DNA from: Candidatus Gerdarchaeota archaeon
GTDB lineage: Archaea > Asgardarchaeota > Heimdallarchaeia > JABLTI01
DNA: 58,751 bases
Direction: 5' to 3'
Assembly: GCA_016840945.1 (NCBI GenBank)
Contig: JAEORJ010000020.1
Location: 1-58,751, forward strand
The position numbers were made by a program, and so were the translations under genes. Every line of letters begins with the position of its first letter. Position 1 is the stretch's first letter. Of this stretch, positions 43,994 through 52,415 are shown one piece after another. The notes under the pieces were generated by a model. That model made no database searches, was not told where the DNA came from, and saw nothing but the letters and a program-made list of their open reading frames with translations.

Positions 43994-44067
43994 TATAGAA
44001 AAATTGTTAGTAGGATATTCGAGTCCTTCCCTCAACCGCACAATAATTCCTACTAACAATTATCTAT
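43994..44067. repeat. Long inverted repeat (hairpin) downstream of the AbrB gene
   Basis: A perfect 14-bp inverted repeat, AATTGTTAGTAGGA (44002-44015) and TCCTACTAACAATT (44048-44061), is extended by TATAGA (43994-43999) and TCTATA (44062-44067), with small bulges. The 32-base loop (44016-44047) contains ATTCGAGTCC and CCCTCAACCGCA, which resemble the T-loop and 3' end of a tRNA. A full tRNA cannot be folded from it. It could be an attachment-site remnant, a mobile-element end, or a terminator. Confidence 0.7.
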
Positions 44068-44093
44068 ACAAGAACATAATGATAAAATAATGG

Positions 44094-44116
44094 AAGATGG
44101 TTATGGAAACCATCTT
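44094..44116 (-). terminator. Stem-loop downstream of the sulfotransferase gene
   Basis: A perfect 9-bp stem, AAGATGGTT (44094-44102) with AACCATCTT (44108-44116), has a 5-base loop and lies 8 bases beyond the sulfotransferase stop. The following minus-strand sequence is T-rich (CATTATTTTATC). Terminator function is inferred from position. Confidence 0.5.
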
Positions 44117-44124
44117 ATAATTAA

Positions 44125-44922
44125 TTATTTGTTTTCTTCAGTAAAGTTTGCTTTAACTTCTGAAGTTAATAATTCTGGATGAATGAAATCTAAGGCATTT
44201 TTGATTTGTTCTTTAGAAGGTTTAATGTCTAAGAATTCTATTATTTGATTAATTGCTTCCTCTGAATTTTGAACTAAATCAGGTAATTCAATTCGTATAT
44301 GTTTTTTATCTTTAATAAAATTGTCAATCTTTTCATACCCATCTTCTGTTAATCTCTTAACAAAATCTCTATCGCGATAGATAAAACCTTTTGTAAAAGT
44401 AGTCCGCATTGTTCTTAAGAACAACATTATCCATTGATGAGGTTTAAAATAAGAAAATTCTGTTCTTATTTCAGGCCACCAATTACTTAGTTTACCTGCA
44501 CGAGCATTCGAATTAGCAACACTTTCAGGATCTCGATAAAGAACAATATAATAAGGATTCTTTAAATGGTAATGAAAATAAGGCAAAGTATAAATGATTA
44601 CTGCTTCTTTAAAACCCCAAATTTCTCTTTCATTTTCGCGAATAATCTTTACTAATTTATCCTCATATTTCTTCACAGCAGCTTCTACTTTACCATCTTT
44701 ATCATCAAACCTCTTCCAATAGAGCATTAAACGTTTAGCTTTAAACAAAATATTGTGACTTATTTTTAAAAAGTCCTGATTCTCAAAGGATCCAAATTTA
44801 TTTTTGTGTTGACTCATATGGAGATCTTTTTCACTGCCCATATATACACCCAAGTAGTGCAGAACACCTGCAAGTAATGAAGATCCGCTTCTTGGCATTG
44901 TTAAAACGATTACAGATTTCAT
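44125..44922 (-). CDS. PAPS-dependent sulfotransferase family protein
   Basis: This protein of about 265 residues has the 5'-phosphosulfate loop MPRSGSS (9-15) right after the first strand, and YIVLYRDPESVANSNAR, the 3'-phosphate-binding strand with R and S. IRIELPDLVQNSEEAI is typical of the end of the family core. It should move a sulfate from PAPS to a hydroxyl or amine. It is followed by no gene on its strand, and preceded by the acyltransferase and SDR genes on the same strand with short gaps of 55 and 92 bases, so a lipid or sugar-lipid substrate is plausible. ATG 44922 is chosen over TTG 44928. Confidence 0.85.
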   Translation of the reverse strand: MKSVIVLTMPRSGSSLLAGVLHYLGVYMGSEKDLHMSQHKNKFGSFENQDFLKISHNILFKAKRLMLYWKRFDDKDGKVEAAVKKYEDKLVKIIRENEREIWGFKEAVIIYTLPYFHYHLKNPYYIVLYRDPESVANSNARAGKLSNWWPEIRTEFSYFKPHQWIMLFLRTMRTTFTKGFIYRDRDFVKRLTEDGYEKIDNFIKDKKHIRIELPDLVQNSEEAINQIIEFLDIKPSKEQIKNALDFIHPELLTSEVKANFTEENK

Positions 44923-44977
44923 GCCCAAGTTTAATACTTACTTTAATTTAAGATTTGCTAATAGTTATCTTTTTTAT

Positions 44978-46303
44978 TTAATCTTCAATTGAAAGTAACT
45001 CATCGCTTATATTGTCAAAAAACGTTTCAAATGTTTTTTTATCATATGATCCTTTATAGAAACCAGCATTAATTGACATAGTTTCATTAAAAGTTACCAA
45101 ACCAAAAATAAATCCCGGCGATTTCATTATTGGTGTCATAATATAACCATCAACTGCATTTATTGAACCAAAATCTATATCCTGAGTTCTCATTAATCCA
45201 ACATTTGTAAACACGGGGTGAGTCGCTTTCCTCTTGAGATCTTTTTCATATCTTTTTCGAATAGAGTTAACAACTCTTGAGAATGGCATCCTAAAGACAT
45301 TTTCTATGAAAAACGCAGGACCTATACCTGGAGCATATTTTTTTCGAAAATTCATTTCTTTATGCACTCGAGATAAAGTTTCAGCAAAATTTTCATTGGG
45401 TACATAAGCTATTCTTGGGTATGCTGATGAAGATAAATTACAAATGGAATACCCTTTCTTATCTTGTAAGTACATTCTAAGGTTAATAGTTACTACAGTA
45501 ACTAATGGCTCATTATGTTTAATATTTAGCAGTTTGAAAACACTTCGATAAAAAGCTGTTAGAACCATATCATTTATTGTTGCATTGAATTTTTTACCAT
45601 AAGTTTTTATTTTTCTAAATTGCTCAGGTTCGAATCGCCTTATAATATAATTAGGAGCTGTTTGTTTATTTCCAATCCATGGAAAAGCCCAATTTGGTTT
45701 TGAACTCATATTTTTAAAGAAGATGAAGATTTTTTGGAAAATATTGAATTTTCTCAAAACTTGTTTTAAATCCCGACCTTCAGAAATATAGCTGTCTAAA
45801 GTATAGTTAGGATTTAGAGTTAATTGTTTATAGTTCTTAGCTAATAATTCAAGAAATTCAATTATCCCCCCACCATCGACAATAGCATGATTTGTTTTTA
45901 GGAGTAATACATCTTGTTTTGAATTTCGTAAAATTCTAATCTGTATTGGATTGTCTATTTCAGGATTACAAGGAGTTATAATGTAATTAAATATCTCCTC
46001 ATCTGTTTTATCTGTTTTAATTATTGTAAAATATTCATTTTGTTTGATATCTTCCTTTACTTTCCAATATGGTTTCTTATCATGATATACAAACCTACTT
46101 TTTAGAACAGGTTCAACTTCTAAAATAAGCTCATAAGCTTTCACAAATAAATCCAAATCAAAATATTCATCAAATGTTAAAATAGCATGTATTTGTTGGT
46201 CACCAAATTTCATAAGCGCATACGTTAATTTATCTACTGTTCCCGCTTTGAAAATTCTTTCATTGATACTTCCATTGTTTTTCCTATTTCTTAGTGAACC
46301 CAT
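44978..46303 (-). CDS. Condensation/wax-ester-synthase-type acyltransferase
   Basis: The protein of about 441 residues belongs to the CoA-dependent acyltransferase/condensation superfamily. H139-x3-D143-G144 in NHAIVDGGG is the catalytic motif. TINDMVLTAFYRSVF, and TNVGLMRTQDIDFG near the C-terminus, match the second and last parts of WS/DGAT and PapA-like enzymes. It would join an acyl group to an alcohol or amine. The gene starts at ATG 46303; GTGATA at 46312-46307 is the ribosome site. It is between the SDR and sulfotransferase genes. No membrane span is predicted, so it acts as a soluble or peripheral enzyme. Confidence 0.85.
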   Translation of the reverse strand: MGSLRNRKNNGSINERIFKAGTVDKLTYALMKFGDQQIHAILTFDEYFDLDLFVKAYELILEVEPVLKSRFVYHDKKPYWKVKEDIKQNEYFTIIKTDKTDEEIFNYIITPCNPEIDNPIQIRILRNSKQDVLLLKTNHAIVDGGGIIEFLELLAKNYKQLTLNPNYTLDSYISEGRDLKQVLRKFNIFQKIFIFFKNMSSKPNWAFPWIGNKQTAPNYIIRRFEPEQFRKIKTYGKKFNATINDMVLTAFYRSVFKLLNIKHNEPLVTVVTINLRMYLQDKKGYSICNLSSSAYPRIAYVPNENFAETLSRVHKEMNFRKKYAPGIGPAFFIENVFRMPFSRVVNSIRKRYEKDLKRKATHPVFTNVGLMRTQDIDFGSINAVDGYIMTPIMKSPGFIFGLVTFNETMSINAGFYKGSYDKKTFETFFDNISDELLSIED

Positions 46304-46395
46304 TGTTATCACTTATTTTCCAAAGTGTGAGAAAAATGGTGTTGTGCTTAAAAAATGTAATGTTATTTAGCATGAATTATTAATACCAATTATTG

Positions 46396-47367
46396 TTATT
46401 TATTGAAATTTAGCATATCGTTCATAGATTCATTGAGAGTATATTGTGGTTTATATTTTAATTCTGAACGAATTTTCGTATCATCAATTAAATAATCTTT
46501 ACCAAAATAATTGATGCGATATCTGGTTGCTCGTGGAACAGATTTTCTAAAGGTTATTTTGCCTATAATTTCAGATAACCAACCAAAGAAATAAGTCAAA
46601 CGATAAGGATAATTTACAAAGGTAATGTCTTTGTTAATTGCTTCTGCAGCACTTGACCAAAATTCTTTTACTGAAGCATTAAAGGAAGTGATATTATAAA
46701 TCTCACCGATTGTTTTATCGTTTTCAGCTATTAGTCTAATAGCCTTAGCAACGTCTCTTGCATCAGCATAGGATTGTTTCTGATCACCTGAACCTATTAA
46801 TGGGACTTTTTTAGCTTTTAGACCATTTTTTACTCGAGCAGTCATATATTGATTCCTTGGTCCCAAGATACCTGGTGGACGAATTTTAGTTATTTCAAAA
46901 TTAAAATTCTCACTATAATCGTTAAGTAAAGCTTCAGCTTTCAATTTAGATTTTTGATAATTACCTCGAGCATTAGTTTCAGAGTCCTCATCATAACTCT
47001 CTTTATTTTGATATTTGTAAATATCAGCAGTGCTTGTATAGATTATTCGAGTAATATCATTTGATTTTGCAGCTTCTAATACATTTTTAGTACCAAGAAC
47101 GTTATTTTGATAAAAATAGCGATATGGTCCCCATTCATTAAAAGCAGATCCGTTATGAAAAATGATATTTTGTCTTTTGAATCCTTTTTGCAGGCTTTCT
47201 AAATTAGTTAAATCACCTGTAACAATTTTTAAACCTGGTATCTTTTTAAGATTAGAGATATTACTTGTTTGACGAACTAAAATGGATACCTTATAATCGT
47301 TTATAATCAATTCATTGACAAGGTGGTAACCTAAGAAACCTGAAGCACCAGTGACCAAAACTTGCAT
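46396..47367 (-). CDS. NAD(P)-dependent extended SDR (epimerase/dehydratase family)
   Basis: This protein of about 323 residues has TGASGFLGYH (Rossmann glycine motif) at residues 6-15 and the active-site Y137-x3-K141 (NYQKSK), with a preceding TSTADIY that carries the active serine/threonine. It looks like 3-beta-hydroxysteroid dehydrogenase or dihydroflavonol reductase relatives, which use alcohol substrates on ring or chain lipids. It starts at ATG 47367, with GTGAT at 47376-47372 as the ribosome site. It is first in the three-gene acyltransferase/sulfotransferase cluster. Confidence 0.85.
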   Translation of the reverse strand: MQVLVTGASGFLGYHLVNELIINDYKVSILVRQTSNISNLKKIPGLKIVTGDLTNLESLQKGFKRQNIIFHNGSAFNEWGPYRYFYQNNVLGTKNVLEAAKSNDITRIIYTSTADIYKYQNKESYDEDSETNARGNYQKSKLKAEALLNDYSENFNFEITKIRPPGILGPRNQYMTARVKNGLKAKKVPLIGSGDQKQSYADARDVAKAIRLIAENDKTIGEIYNITSFNASVKEFWSSAAEAINKDITFVNYPYRLTYFFGWLSEIIGKITFRKSVPRATRYRINYFGKDYLIDDTKIRSELKYKPQYTLNESMNDMLNFNK

Positions 47368-47549
47368 GATAATCACGTTTTATTATTGATGATAACTTTT
47401 AAAACGAATTAGTTTTAGAATTTCTCTAAATAAAACCTATGGTAATTTAAGGAATATAAAAATTCAAATATGCTATATCATTTTTAAAGTGATAAAGCTC
47501 TAAAATAAACAATCAAATGTAATGCTAAAAATGTGAGGTTAGCAAAACA

Positions 47550-50522
47550 ATGACAATGAAATCAATGAGAAGAATAATGCTATACACTGTGATGTTATTG
47601 GTTCTAGTAACTGTAACGTTCCAAAAACATCAACAAGATAATAGTTTCGTACAGAAAGATGAATTAAGTCAATTTGATGAAATGACAACAAAAGGTCTCG
47701 ATCCTATAGGTAATCCTGTAGAATTAAATAGCGTAATATACAATTATACTGAAATTGGCAGCTATGTTGATGCTGGCCAAGCTTATGATGTCGTTGTAAA
47801 AGATAACCTCGCATTTATTGCTGATGGAACAAACGGATTAGTAATAGTTAATATTGCTAACAAATCAGCAATAACTTATGTTGGAAAATATATACAAGGA
47901 ACAACTGCTCGAGCATTAGGAGTCGAAGTTTTTGATGATTATGCATTTCTCTGCTATGGATTAAATGGATTTATTGTATTAGATTTATCCAACTTAGCCA
48001 GTCCTCAAAAAGTATCAGAAATAGCCACTGAATTTACTGGATACATTGTCTATCAATCAAGAACGCATGAAAACTACACATACGTAGCTGCAGGACAATT
48101 TGGTATGGCAGTAATTGACATAACTGATCCTGAAAATATTGTTTATGTAAGTAAATATACCACTGGTAACTCAGATATTCGTGACGTTGATATCTTGTGG
48201 GACGATAACTACCATCATGCTTACATAGCAGATGCAAAATATGGAGTAAAACGATTAAATATCTTTGATCCATCAAATGTTTACTTAATTGGTGGATTTT
48301 CAACAAGTGGTGCATATGGCGTGTATGTCCGTTCCGATTATCGATGCTTTGTAGCTGATTATTCAGGATTCTATATTCTCTCCCTTTACAGTTACCCAAA
48401 TCCCACAGTAACAGATTCATTTAGCGCTGGTGATCATGCGCTAAAAGTCTTTGTGGAAAAACAAACTGCTTTCGTCACCTATTCTGGAAATAAAGGCATG
48501 AAAATTTTCAATGTATCAGATGTGCTTGATATTAGTTATATTGGAGCCTATAATGATGGTGGAAGTGGCTATGGTGTATATGTAAAAGACGATTGGGCTT
48601 ATTTATGTGATGGAGCATCACCAGATGGTCTCGAAGTAATACTCATCGATTCAGATAGCGACGGATTATATGATGGTTATGAAATTTACGATACATCAAC
48701 TGATTATCTTAATGATGATACAGATGACGATCAATTATTAGATGGAGATGAATTTTATGGTGTTTATGCACCAAGTAACATCTATGCTACAAATGATTAC
48801 ATCAAAGGATGTGACCCACTCGATAATGATACTGACGATGATACATTAGATGATTACTATGAAATCTTCACTATAGGTACTAACCCCTTGAATAATGATT
48901 CTGATGCTGATGAGCTTTTAGACAATTATGAATTAACTAATAGTACTGACCCAAAAAATCCAGACACTGATGATGATAACATTCTTGATGGTGAAGAAAT
49001 AATTCTTGGCGATGATGGCTGGATCACCAATCCACTATCAAACGATACTGATAGTGATACTATGCCCGATGGATATGAGGTTGATTCACACCTAAATCCA
49101 ACAGTTGATGATAGATACTTGGATTTTGATGGTGATGGCATATTAAATATCGATGAATATAAAATCTATGGAACCAAGCCTGATCTCTATGATACTGATA
49201 GTGACGGATTGTCAGACGGCGAAGAGGTTTATGGCATTTTCGTTGGATTAGATAACCCCTATCACAATGGAACAGGGTATATTGTAACAAATGCACCAAA
49301 AGATCCAGATCTAGATAATGATCAATTAGAAGATGGTGATGAAATATTTACTTATGGTACAAATCCAATGGATCCAGATACAGATGACGACACGATCTTA
49401 GACGGTGAAGAAGTTCTTGCCGGTCAAGATGGTTACATTACAAACCCATTATTAGCTGATAGCGATGGTGATGGATTAGGTGATGCTTGGGAAACAAAAT
49501 ATCATACGGATCCTAATGTTGCTGATGCAGATGATGATCCTGACAATGATGGATTAACCAATATGGAAGAATTTACTCATCTTACAGACCCACAATTAAG
49601 TGATACCGATGGAGATGGCATGAACGATGGTTGGGAAGTTGATAACTCATTCAATCCATTAGTACGTGATGGTCGATTCGATGCTGACAATGATGGTTTA
49701 ACTAATTTACAAGAATTCCAAGAAGGCACCAATCCACGAAATGCTGACACTGATGGCGATGGATTAGATGATTATTGGGAAGTTAATCAAGGTACAAATC
49801 CAATAGTTGCTGACGCTGACGCTGATCCTGACACAGATGGTTTAACTAATGCTTTAGAAAAAACTCATGGAACAAATCCATTACTTGCTGATACAGATGG
49901 TGACGGACTTACTGATGGTCAAGAAGTACTCACATACAACACTAATCCCCTAATAGCTGATAGCGATCGAGATGGCGTTTCTGACTATCAAGAAATACTT
50001 GATGGAACTGATCCTAATGATCCTAAAAGCAACAAGACTTTGAAAAATCTCCGTTTGTATATCGCGATAGGTGTTAGTTCAGCAGTTGGAATATTAATTT
50101 TTGTGCTAGTCTTCTTCTTAGTTTTCTGGACAACCCGCCCTGAACAAAAAATGTTCAAATATCTTGAATCTCAGCGAAAAGCAGGTAAAGAAAGTCTTTC
50201 GCTCAAAGAAGTTTCAGTTTATTTAGAAAAGAAACTCAATAGAGGCGATATTAAACAAATTGTCAATAACTTACCAAGCTCTAAAGGTTATATTATACTT
50301 GGCAGCAGAATTTACCTTAGTTCTTTTGAGCTTCTAACTGAAAACGTCAAAGAATATGAAAAGAAACTAGAAGATTCTAAAGATAAAAGATTATCAAAAG
50401 CTGAAATCTCAGAGCTTAAAGCTAAAATCCAATATGATATTCGACAAAGTAATAGCTTAGGTTATACTGAATTATCTGAACAATTAACTGAGATTTTTGA
50501 GAAATTTGAAAAGCTAGTTTAA
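47550..50522 (+). CDS. Surface protein: LVIVD beta-propeller, calcium-binding (TSP3-like) repeats, one membrane span, cytosolic domain
   Basis: This protein has 990 residues. A signal peptide is at about 1-25. A beta-propeller with LVIVD/LVIVN-type blades covers about 45-375 (NGLVIVNIANKSAITYVGKY, FGMAVIDITDPENIVYVSKY). About 370-830 consists of more than ten short repeats of the form DTDGDGLDDYWEVNQGTNP, which bind calcium in thrombospondin type 3 or EF-hand-like loops. A membrane helix lies at about 837-859. The cytosolic 130 residues (KMFKYLESQRKAGKESLSLK, then KQIVNNLPSSKGYIILG) look like a winged helix plus a coiled coil. The protein could pass an outside signal in; that is an inference. 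Confidence 0.8.
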   Translation: MTMKSMRRIMLYTVMLLVLVTVTFQKHQQDNSFVQKDELSQFDEMTTKGLDPIGNPVELNSVIYNYTEIGSYVDAGQAYDVVVKDNLAFIADGTNGLVIVNIANKSAITYVGKYIQGTTARALGVEVFDDYAFLCYGLNGFIVLDLSNLASPQKVSEIATEFTGYIVYQSRTHENYTYVAAGQFGMAVIDITDPENIVYVSKYTTGNSDIRDVDILWDDNYHHAYIADAKYGVKRLNIFDPSNVYLIGGFSTSGAYGVYVRSDYRCFVADYSGFYILSLYSYPNPTVTDSFSAGDHALKVFVEKQTAFVTYSGNKGMKIFNVSDVLDISYIGAYNDGGSGYGVYVKDDWAYLCDGASPDGLEVILIDSDSDGLYDGYEIYDTSTDYLNDDTDDDQLLDGDEFYGVYAPSNIYATNDYIKGCDPLDNDTDDDTLDDYYEIFTIGTNPLNNDSDADELLDNYELTNSTDPKNPDTDDDNILDGEEIILGDDGWITNPLSNDTDSDTMPDGYEVDSHLNPTVDDRYLDFDGDGILNIDEYKIYGTKPDLYDTDSDGLSDGEEVYGIFVGLDNPYHNGTGYIVTNAPKDPDLDNDQLEDGDEIFTYGTNPMDPDTDDDTILDGEEVLAGQDGYITNPLLADSDGDGLGDAWETKYHTDPNVADADDDPDNDGLTNMEEFTHLTDPQLSDTDGDGMNDGWEVDNSFNPLVRDGRFDADNDGLTNLQEFQEGTNPRNADTDGDGLDDYWEVNQGTNPIVADADADPDTDGLTNALEKTHGTNPLLADTDGDGLTDGQEVLTYNTNPLIADSDRDGVSDYQEILDGTDPNDPKSNKTLKNLRLYIAIGVSSAVGILIFVLVFFLVFWTTRPEQKMFKYLESQRKAGKESLSLKEVSVYLEKKLNRGDIKQIVNNLPSSKGYIILGSRIYLSSFELLTENVKEYEKKLEDSKDKRLSKAEISELKAKIQYDIRQSNSLGYTELSEQLTEIFEKFEKLV

Positions 50523-50545
50523 TACACTAGCTTTATTCCCTCTTT
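50511..50545 (+). terminator. Stop-codon-spanning stem-loop with T-rich tail
   Basis: AAGCTAGT (50511-50518) and ACTAGCTT (50526-50533) make a perfect 8-bp stem over a 7-base loop containing the TAA stop of the 990-residue protein. It is followed by TATTCCCTCTTTTTC. Confidence 0.6.
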
Positions 50546-50549
50546 TTCA

Positions 50550-51353
50550 TTAAGGTAGAGAATAGTACTCATCAATTCTTTTAACTAAACCGTCTTTTTC
50601 CAAATCATCTAAAATCTTCTGAATATCTTTCTTCGGGATTTCAAGTAAACTGATTAACTCTTTCTTACTTACTTTACTTTTTTTTGTTAGCTGCTTTACA
50701 ATTTGCCCTCTATAATATCTTGTAGATCGATTAAATTTCTTCTGAATTGTTTTTGGTTTTATACCTGTTTTAGATGCTGTTAGTACTAATGAACCATAAT
50801 CCATCAATGCATTATGCCAATCCCGAGAATGACCTTTTGGTAACACAAGCTCTGCAATATCAAATAATTCCTTATCAGAGGTTTCTTCAGTTGCAAACCC
50901 CTCGGCTATTAATATTCGTCTGATATTTGTATCTACTGTTGGTAAATCTTTATTAAAAGCAAAAATCAAAATTGCACGAGCAGTATAAGGTCCTATCCCC
51001 TTTAATTTTTCTAATTCTTCTGGTTCTTGTGGAAAATTTTTCATTGTTATTAATTGTTGAGCTGCTTGTTGTAACCAAAGAGCTCTTCTATTATAACCCA
51101 AACCTGACCAAATAGTTAACACATCTGCAATTGAAGCTTTAGCAAGTAATTCTAAATTGGGAAACATTTCAATAAATTCAAGATATTTTTCTATTGTTCG
51201 TGGCACTTGTGTTTGTTGTAACATGATTTCTGAAATCATAATATAATATGGATTTGTTGTGCTTCGCCAAGGTAAGTCTCTTCTATTATCTAACCACCAA
51301 TCAAAAATTTTCTTTTGAAAAGCTCTAATCTTCACATCATTTATTGAAGTCAT
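50550..51353 (-). CDS. MutY-like HhH-GPD DNA glycosylase lacking the iron-sulfur cysteines
   Basis: This 267-residue protein is a helix-hairpin-helix glycosylase. EIMLQQTQV (E42) is the MutY-type motif with the catalytic glutamate, GLGYNRRA follows, the HhH LKGIGPYTARA is at 117-127, and PTVDTN has the catalytic aspartate D141. The usual C-x6-C-x2-C-x5-C after the core is missing; the region reads YGSLVLTASKTGIKPK with no cysteine. A C-terminal winged-helix-like extension (KVSKKELISLLEIPKKDIQK) replaces the MutT-like domain. It may act on A:G(oxo) or another mispair. It is convergent with the 990-residue protein gene. Confidence 0.88.
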   Translation of the reverse strand: MTSINDVKIRAFQKKIFDWWLDNRRDLPWRSTTNPYYIMISEIMLQQTQVPRTIEKYLEFIEMFPNLELLAKASIADVLTIWSGLGYNRRALWLQQAAQQLITMKNFPQEPEELEKLKGIGPYTARAILIFAFNKDLPTVDTNIRRILIAEGFATEETSDKELFDIAELVLPKGHSRDWHNALMDYGSLVLTASKTGIKPKTIQKKFNRSTRYYRGQIVKQLTKKSKVSKKELISLLEIPKKDIQKILDDLEKDGLVKRIDEYYSLP

Positions 51354-51404
51354 TGAATCTGAAACCTTAAGCTCAATTTTACTAACAAAAAAATGTTCTC
51401 AACT

Positions 51405-51869
51405 TTATCTGAATATAACAGTGCTATTATCTAAGATTTTAGGCAAGATATGGCTTTCTGCTTTACCATGTTTAGTATCAATCACAAAAACTAAGTTTGT
51501 TTTTAATTTGGAACTATTCTTTGATAAATGTAACAATTCTTGCATTAGTAAATTCCTTGTTAAATAATCAGGAATTTTCTGCGATGAAAAGCCATCAATT
51601 ATTACTGAAAGTTTTTGTTCTTTAAAAGCAATTTTTTGTGTCCATTTATCGATGCTAATAGGAGTAGTTGTTTTACGATTATAATCTGATTCTTGAAAAT
51701 GTTTTGAGTCAATATTGTTTTCTTTCAAAAAATCATCAAATTGTAAATAAGAGTAATTATAATCCATTGCTAGATTATAAGCAGAAAAGTCTTCAAAATC
51801 GCCAACTAGGAATATTAATTTGCTATCTGAATTATTTATTTTAAATACAATTTCATCGTTAGTAAGCAT
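51405..51869 (-). CDS. Hypothetical 154-aa protein, degenerate RecA-like fold possible
   Basis: I do not recognise this protein. KLIFLVGDF near residue 17 and LSVIIDGF near residue 87 look like the strands that hold Walker A and B in RecA-like ATPases, but no P-loop is present. It is mixed alpha/beta and has no signal peptide or membrane span. It lies 51 bases upstream of the MutY-like gene on the same strand and may be co-transcribed with it, which would fit an accessory role in repair, but this is speculative. Confidence 0.5.
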   Translation of the reverse strand: MLTNDEIVFKINNSDSKLIFLVGDFEDFSAYNLAMDYNYSYLQFDDFLKENNIDSKHFQESDYNRKTTTPISIDKWTQKIAFKEQKLSVIIDGFSSQKIPDYLTRNLLMQELLHLSKNSSKLKTNLVFVIDTKHGKAESHILPKILDNSTVIFR

Positions 51870-51938
51870 TTTCTATGAACACCATTTGAGAGTTGTTAGT
51901 GTGATGTTATAAAATCTTGTGTAAAATAGATAAAAAAA

Positions 51939-51979
51939 CTAGGAAAAATTTTTGCTTTTAGCAAAAAATATTTTTCTAG
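51939..51979 (-). terminator. Long near-perfect hairpin plus T7 terminator
   Basis: CTAGGAAAAATTTTTGCT (51939-51956) pairs with AGCAAAAA...TTTTTCTAG (51960-51979) with small bulges, giving a stem of about 17 bp and a short TTT loop. The minus strand then has TTTTTTT (51932-51938). It lies 4 bases beyond the stop of the gene ending at 51984. Confidence 0.75.
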
Positions 51980-51983
51980 TCCA

Positions 51984-52304
51984 TCATTCGAAACCTTTAC
52001 AATGTTCAAACAGATCATCACAGAGATCTAGTAAAGTATCTCTCCAAGCTTGAATTTGCACTGTGTTGCGCATAATCTTAACAGCTTCATCAATACCTTC
52101 ACTTTCTCGTGATAGTACACACATGTAGTCATCAACAAAGTCTTTTACTGTGAATCCTTTATCTGTGAAAATTTTTACTACTGAATTAAAGGACTTCAAA
52201 TTTTCACCTATCTTAAATGTCACAGAGCACGGTGCAATTGGTTCTGGACATCGTTTTTTGATTTCGTTTTTTAAAGTATTGGGGCTAATCTTCCCAACCT
52301 CCAA
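51984..52304 (-). CDS. Hypothetical 106-aa protein
   Basis: The protein is not recognised. It has 106 residues, four cysteines (two near residues 19 and 26, then C82-like and the end CKGFE), and no membrane span. The middle (SVTFKIGENLKSFNSVVKIF, then FTVKDFVDDYMCVL) suggests one alpha/beta unit. The start is unclear. The frame opens at TTG 52304, but a strong GGAGGT ribosome site lies just inside it, with no ATG, GTG or TTG at the right distance in frame. Either the transcript is leaderless or the start is unusual. Confidence 0.45.
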   Translation of the reverse strand: MEVGKISPNTLKNEIKKRCPEPIAPCSVTFKIGENLKSFNSVVKIFTDKGFTVKDFVDDYMCVLSRESEGIDEAVKIMRNTVQIQAWRDTLLDLCDDLFEHCKGFE

Positions 52305-52415
52305 TAATTTATTTTAAACTATATTTTATAGTTAGTATTTAGTATATTGTTCTATATATTACTGTTTCGTTTTAAAAAAATGGCACATGGACAAGATAGA
52401 AAATGGTGAAAAGGA

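Noticed and set aside
43994..44067. tRNA gene with T-loop-like ATTCGAGTCC
   Set aside because: No acceptor, D or anticodon arm can be formed at tRNA spacing, and the T-stem pairs poorly; reported as a hairpin only.
48034..49299. Antisense frames inside the 990-residue surface protein
   Set aside because: They are His/Tyr- or Ser-rich shadows caused by repeated Asp/Gly codons.
47550..50522. CRISPR or tandem DNA repeat array in the calcium-repeat region
   Set aside because: The repeats are at protein level and vary in DNA sequence and spacing; they encode TSP3-like loops.
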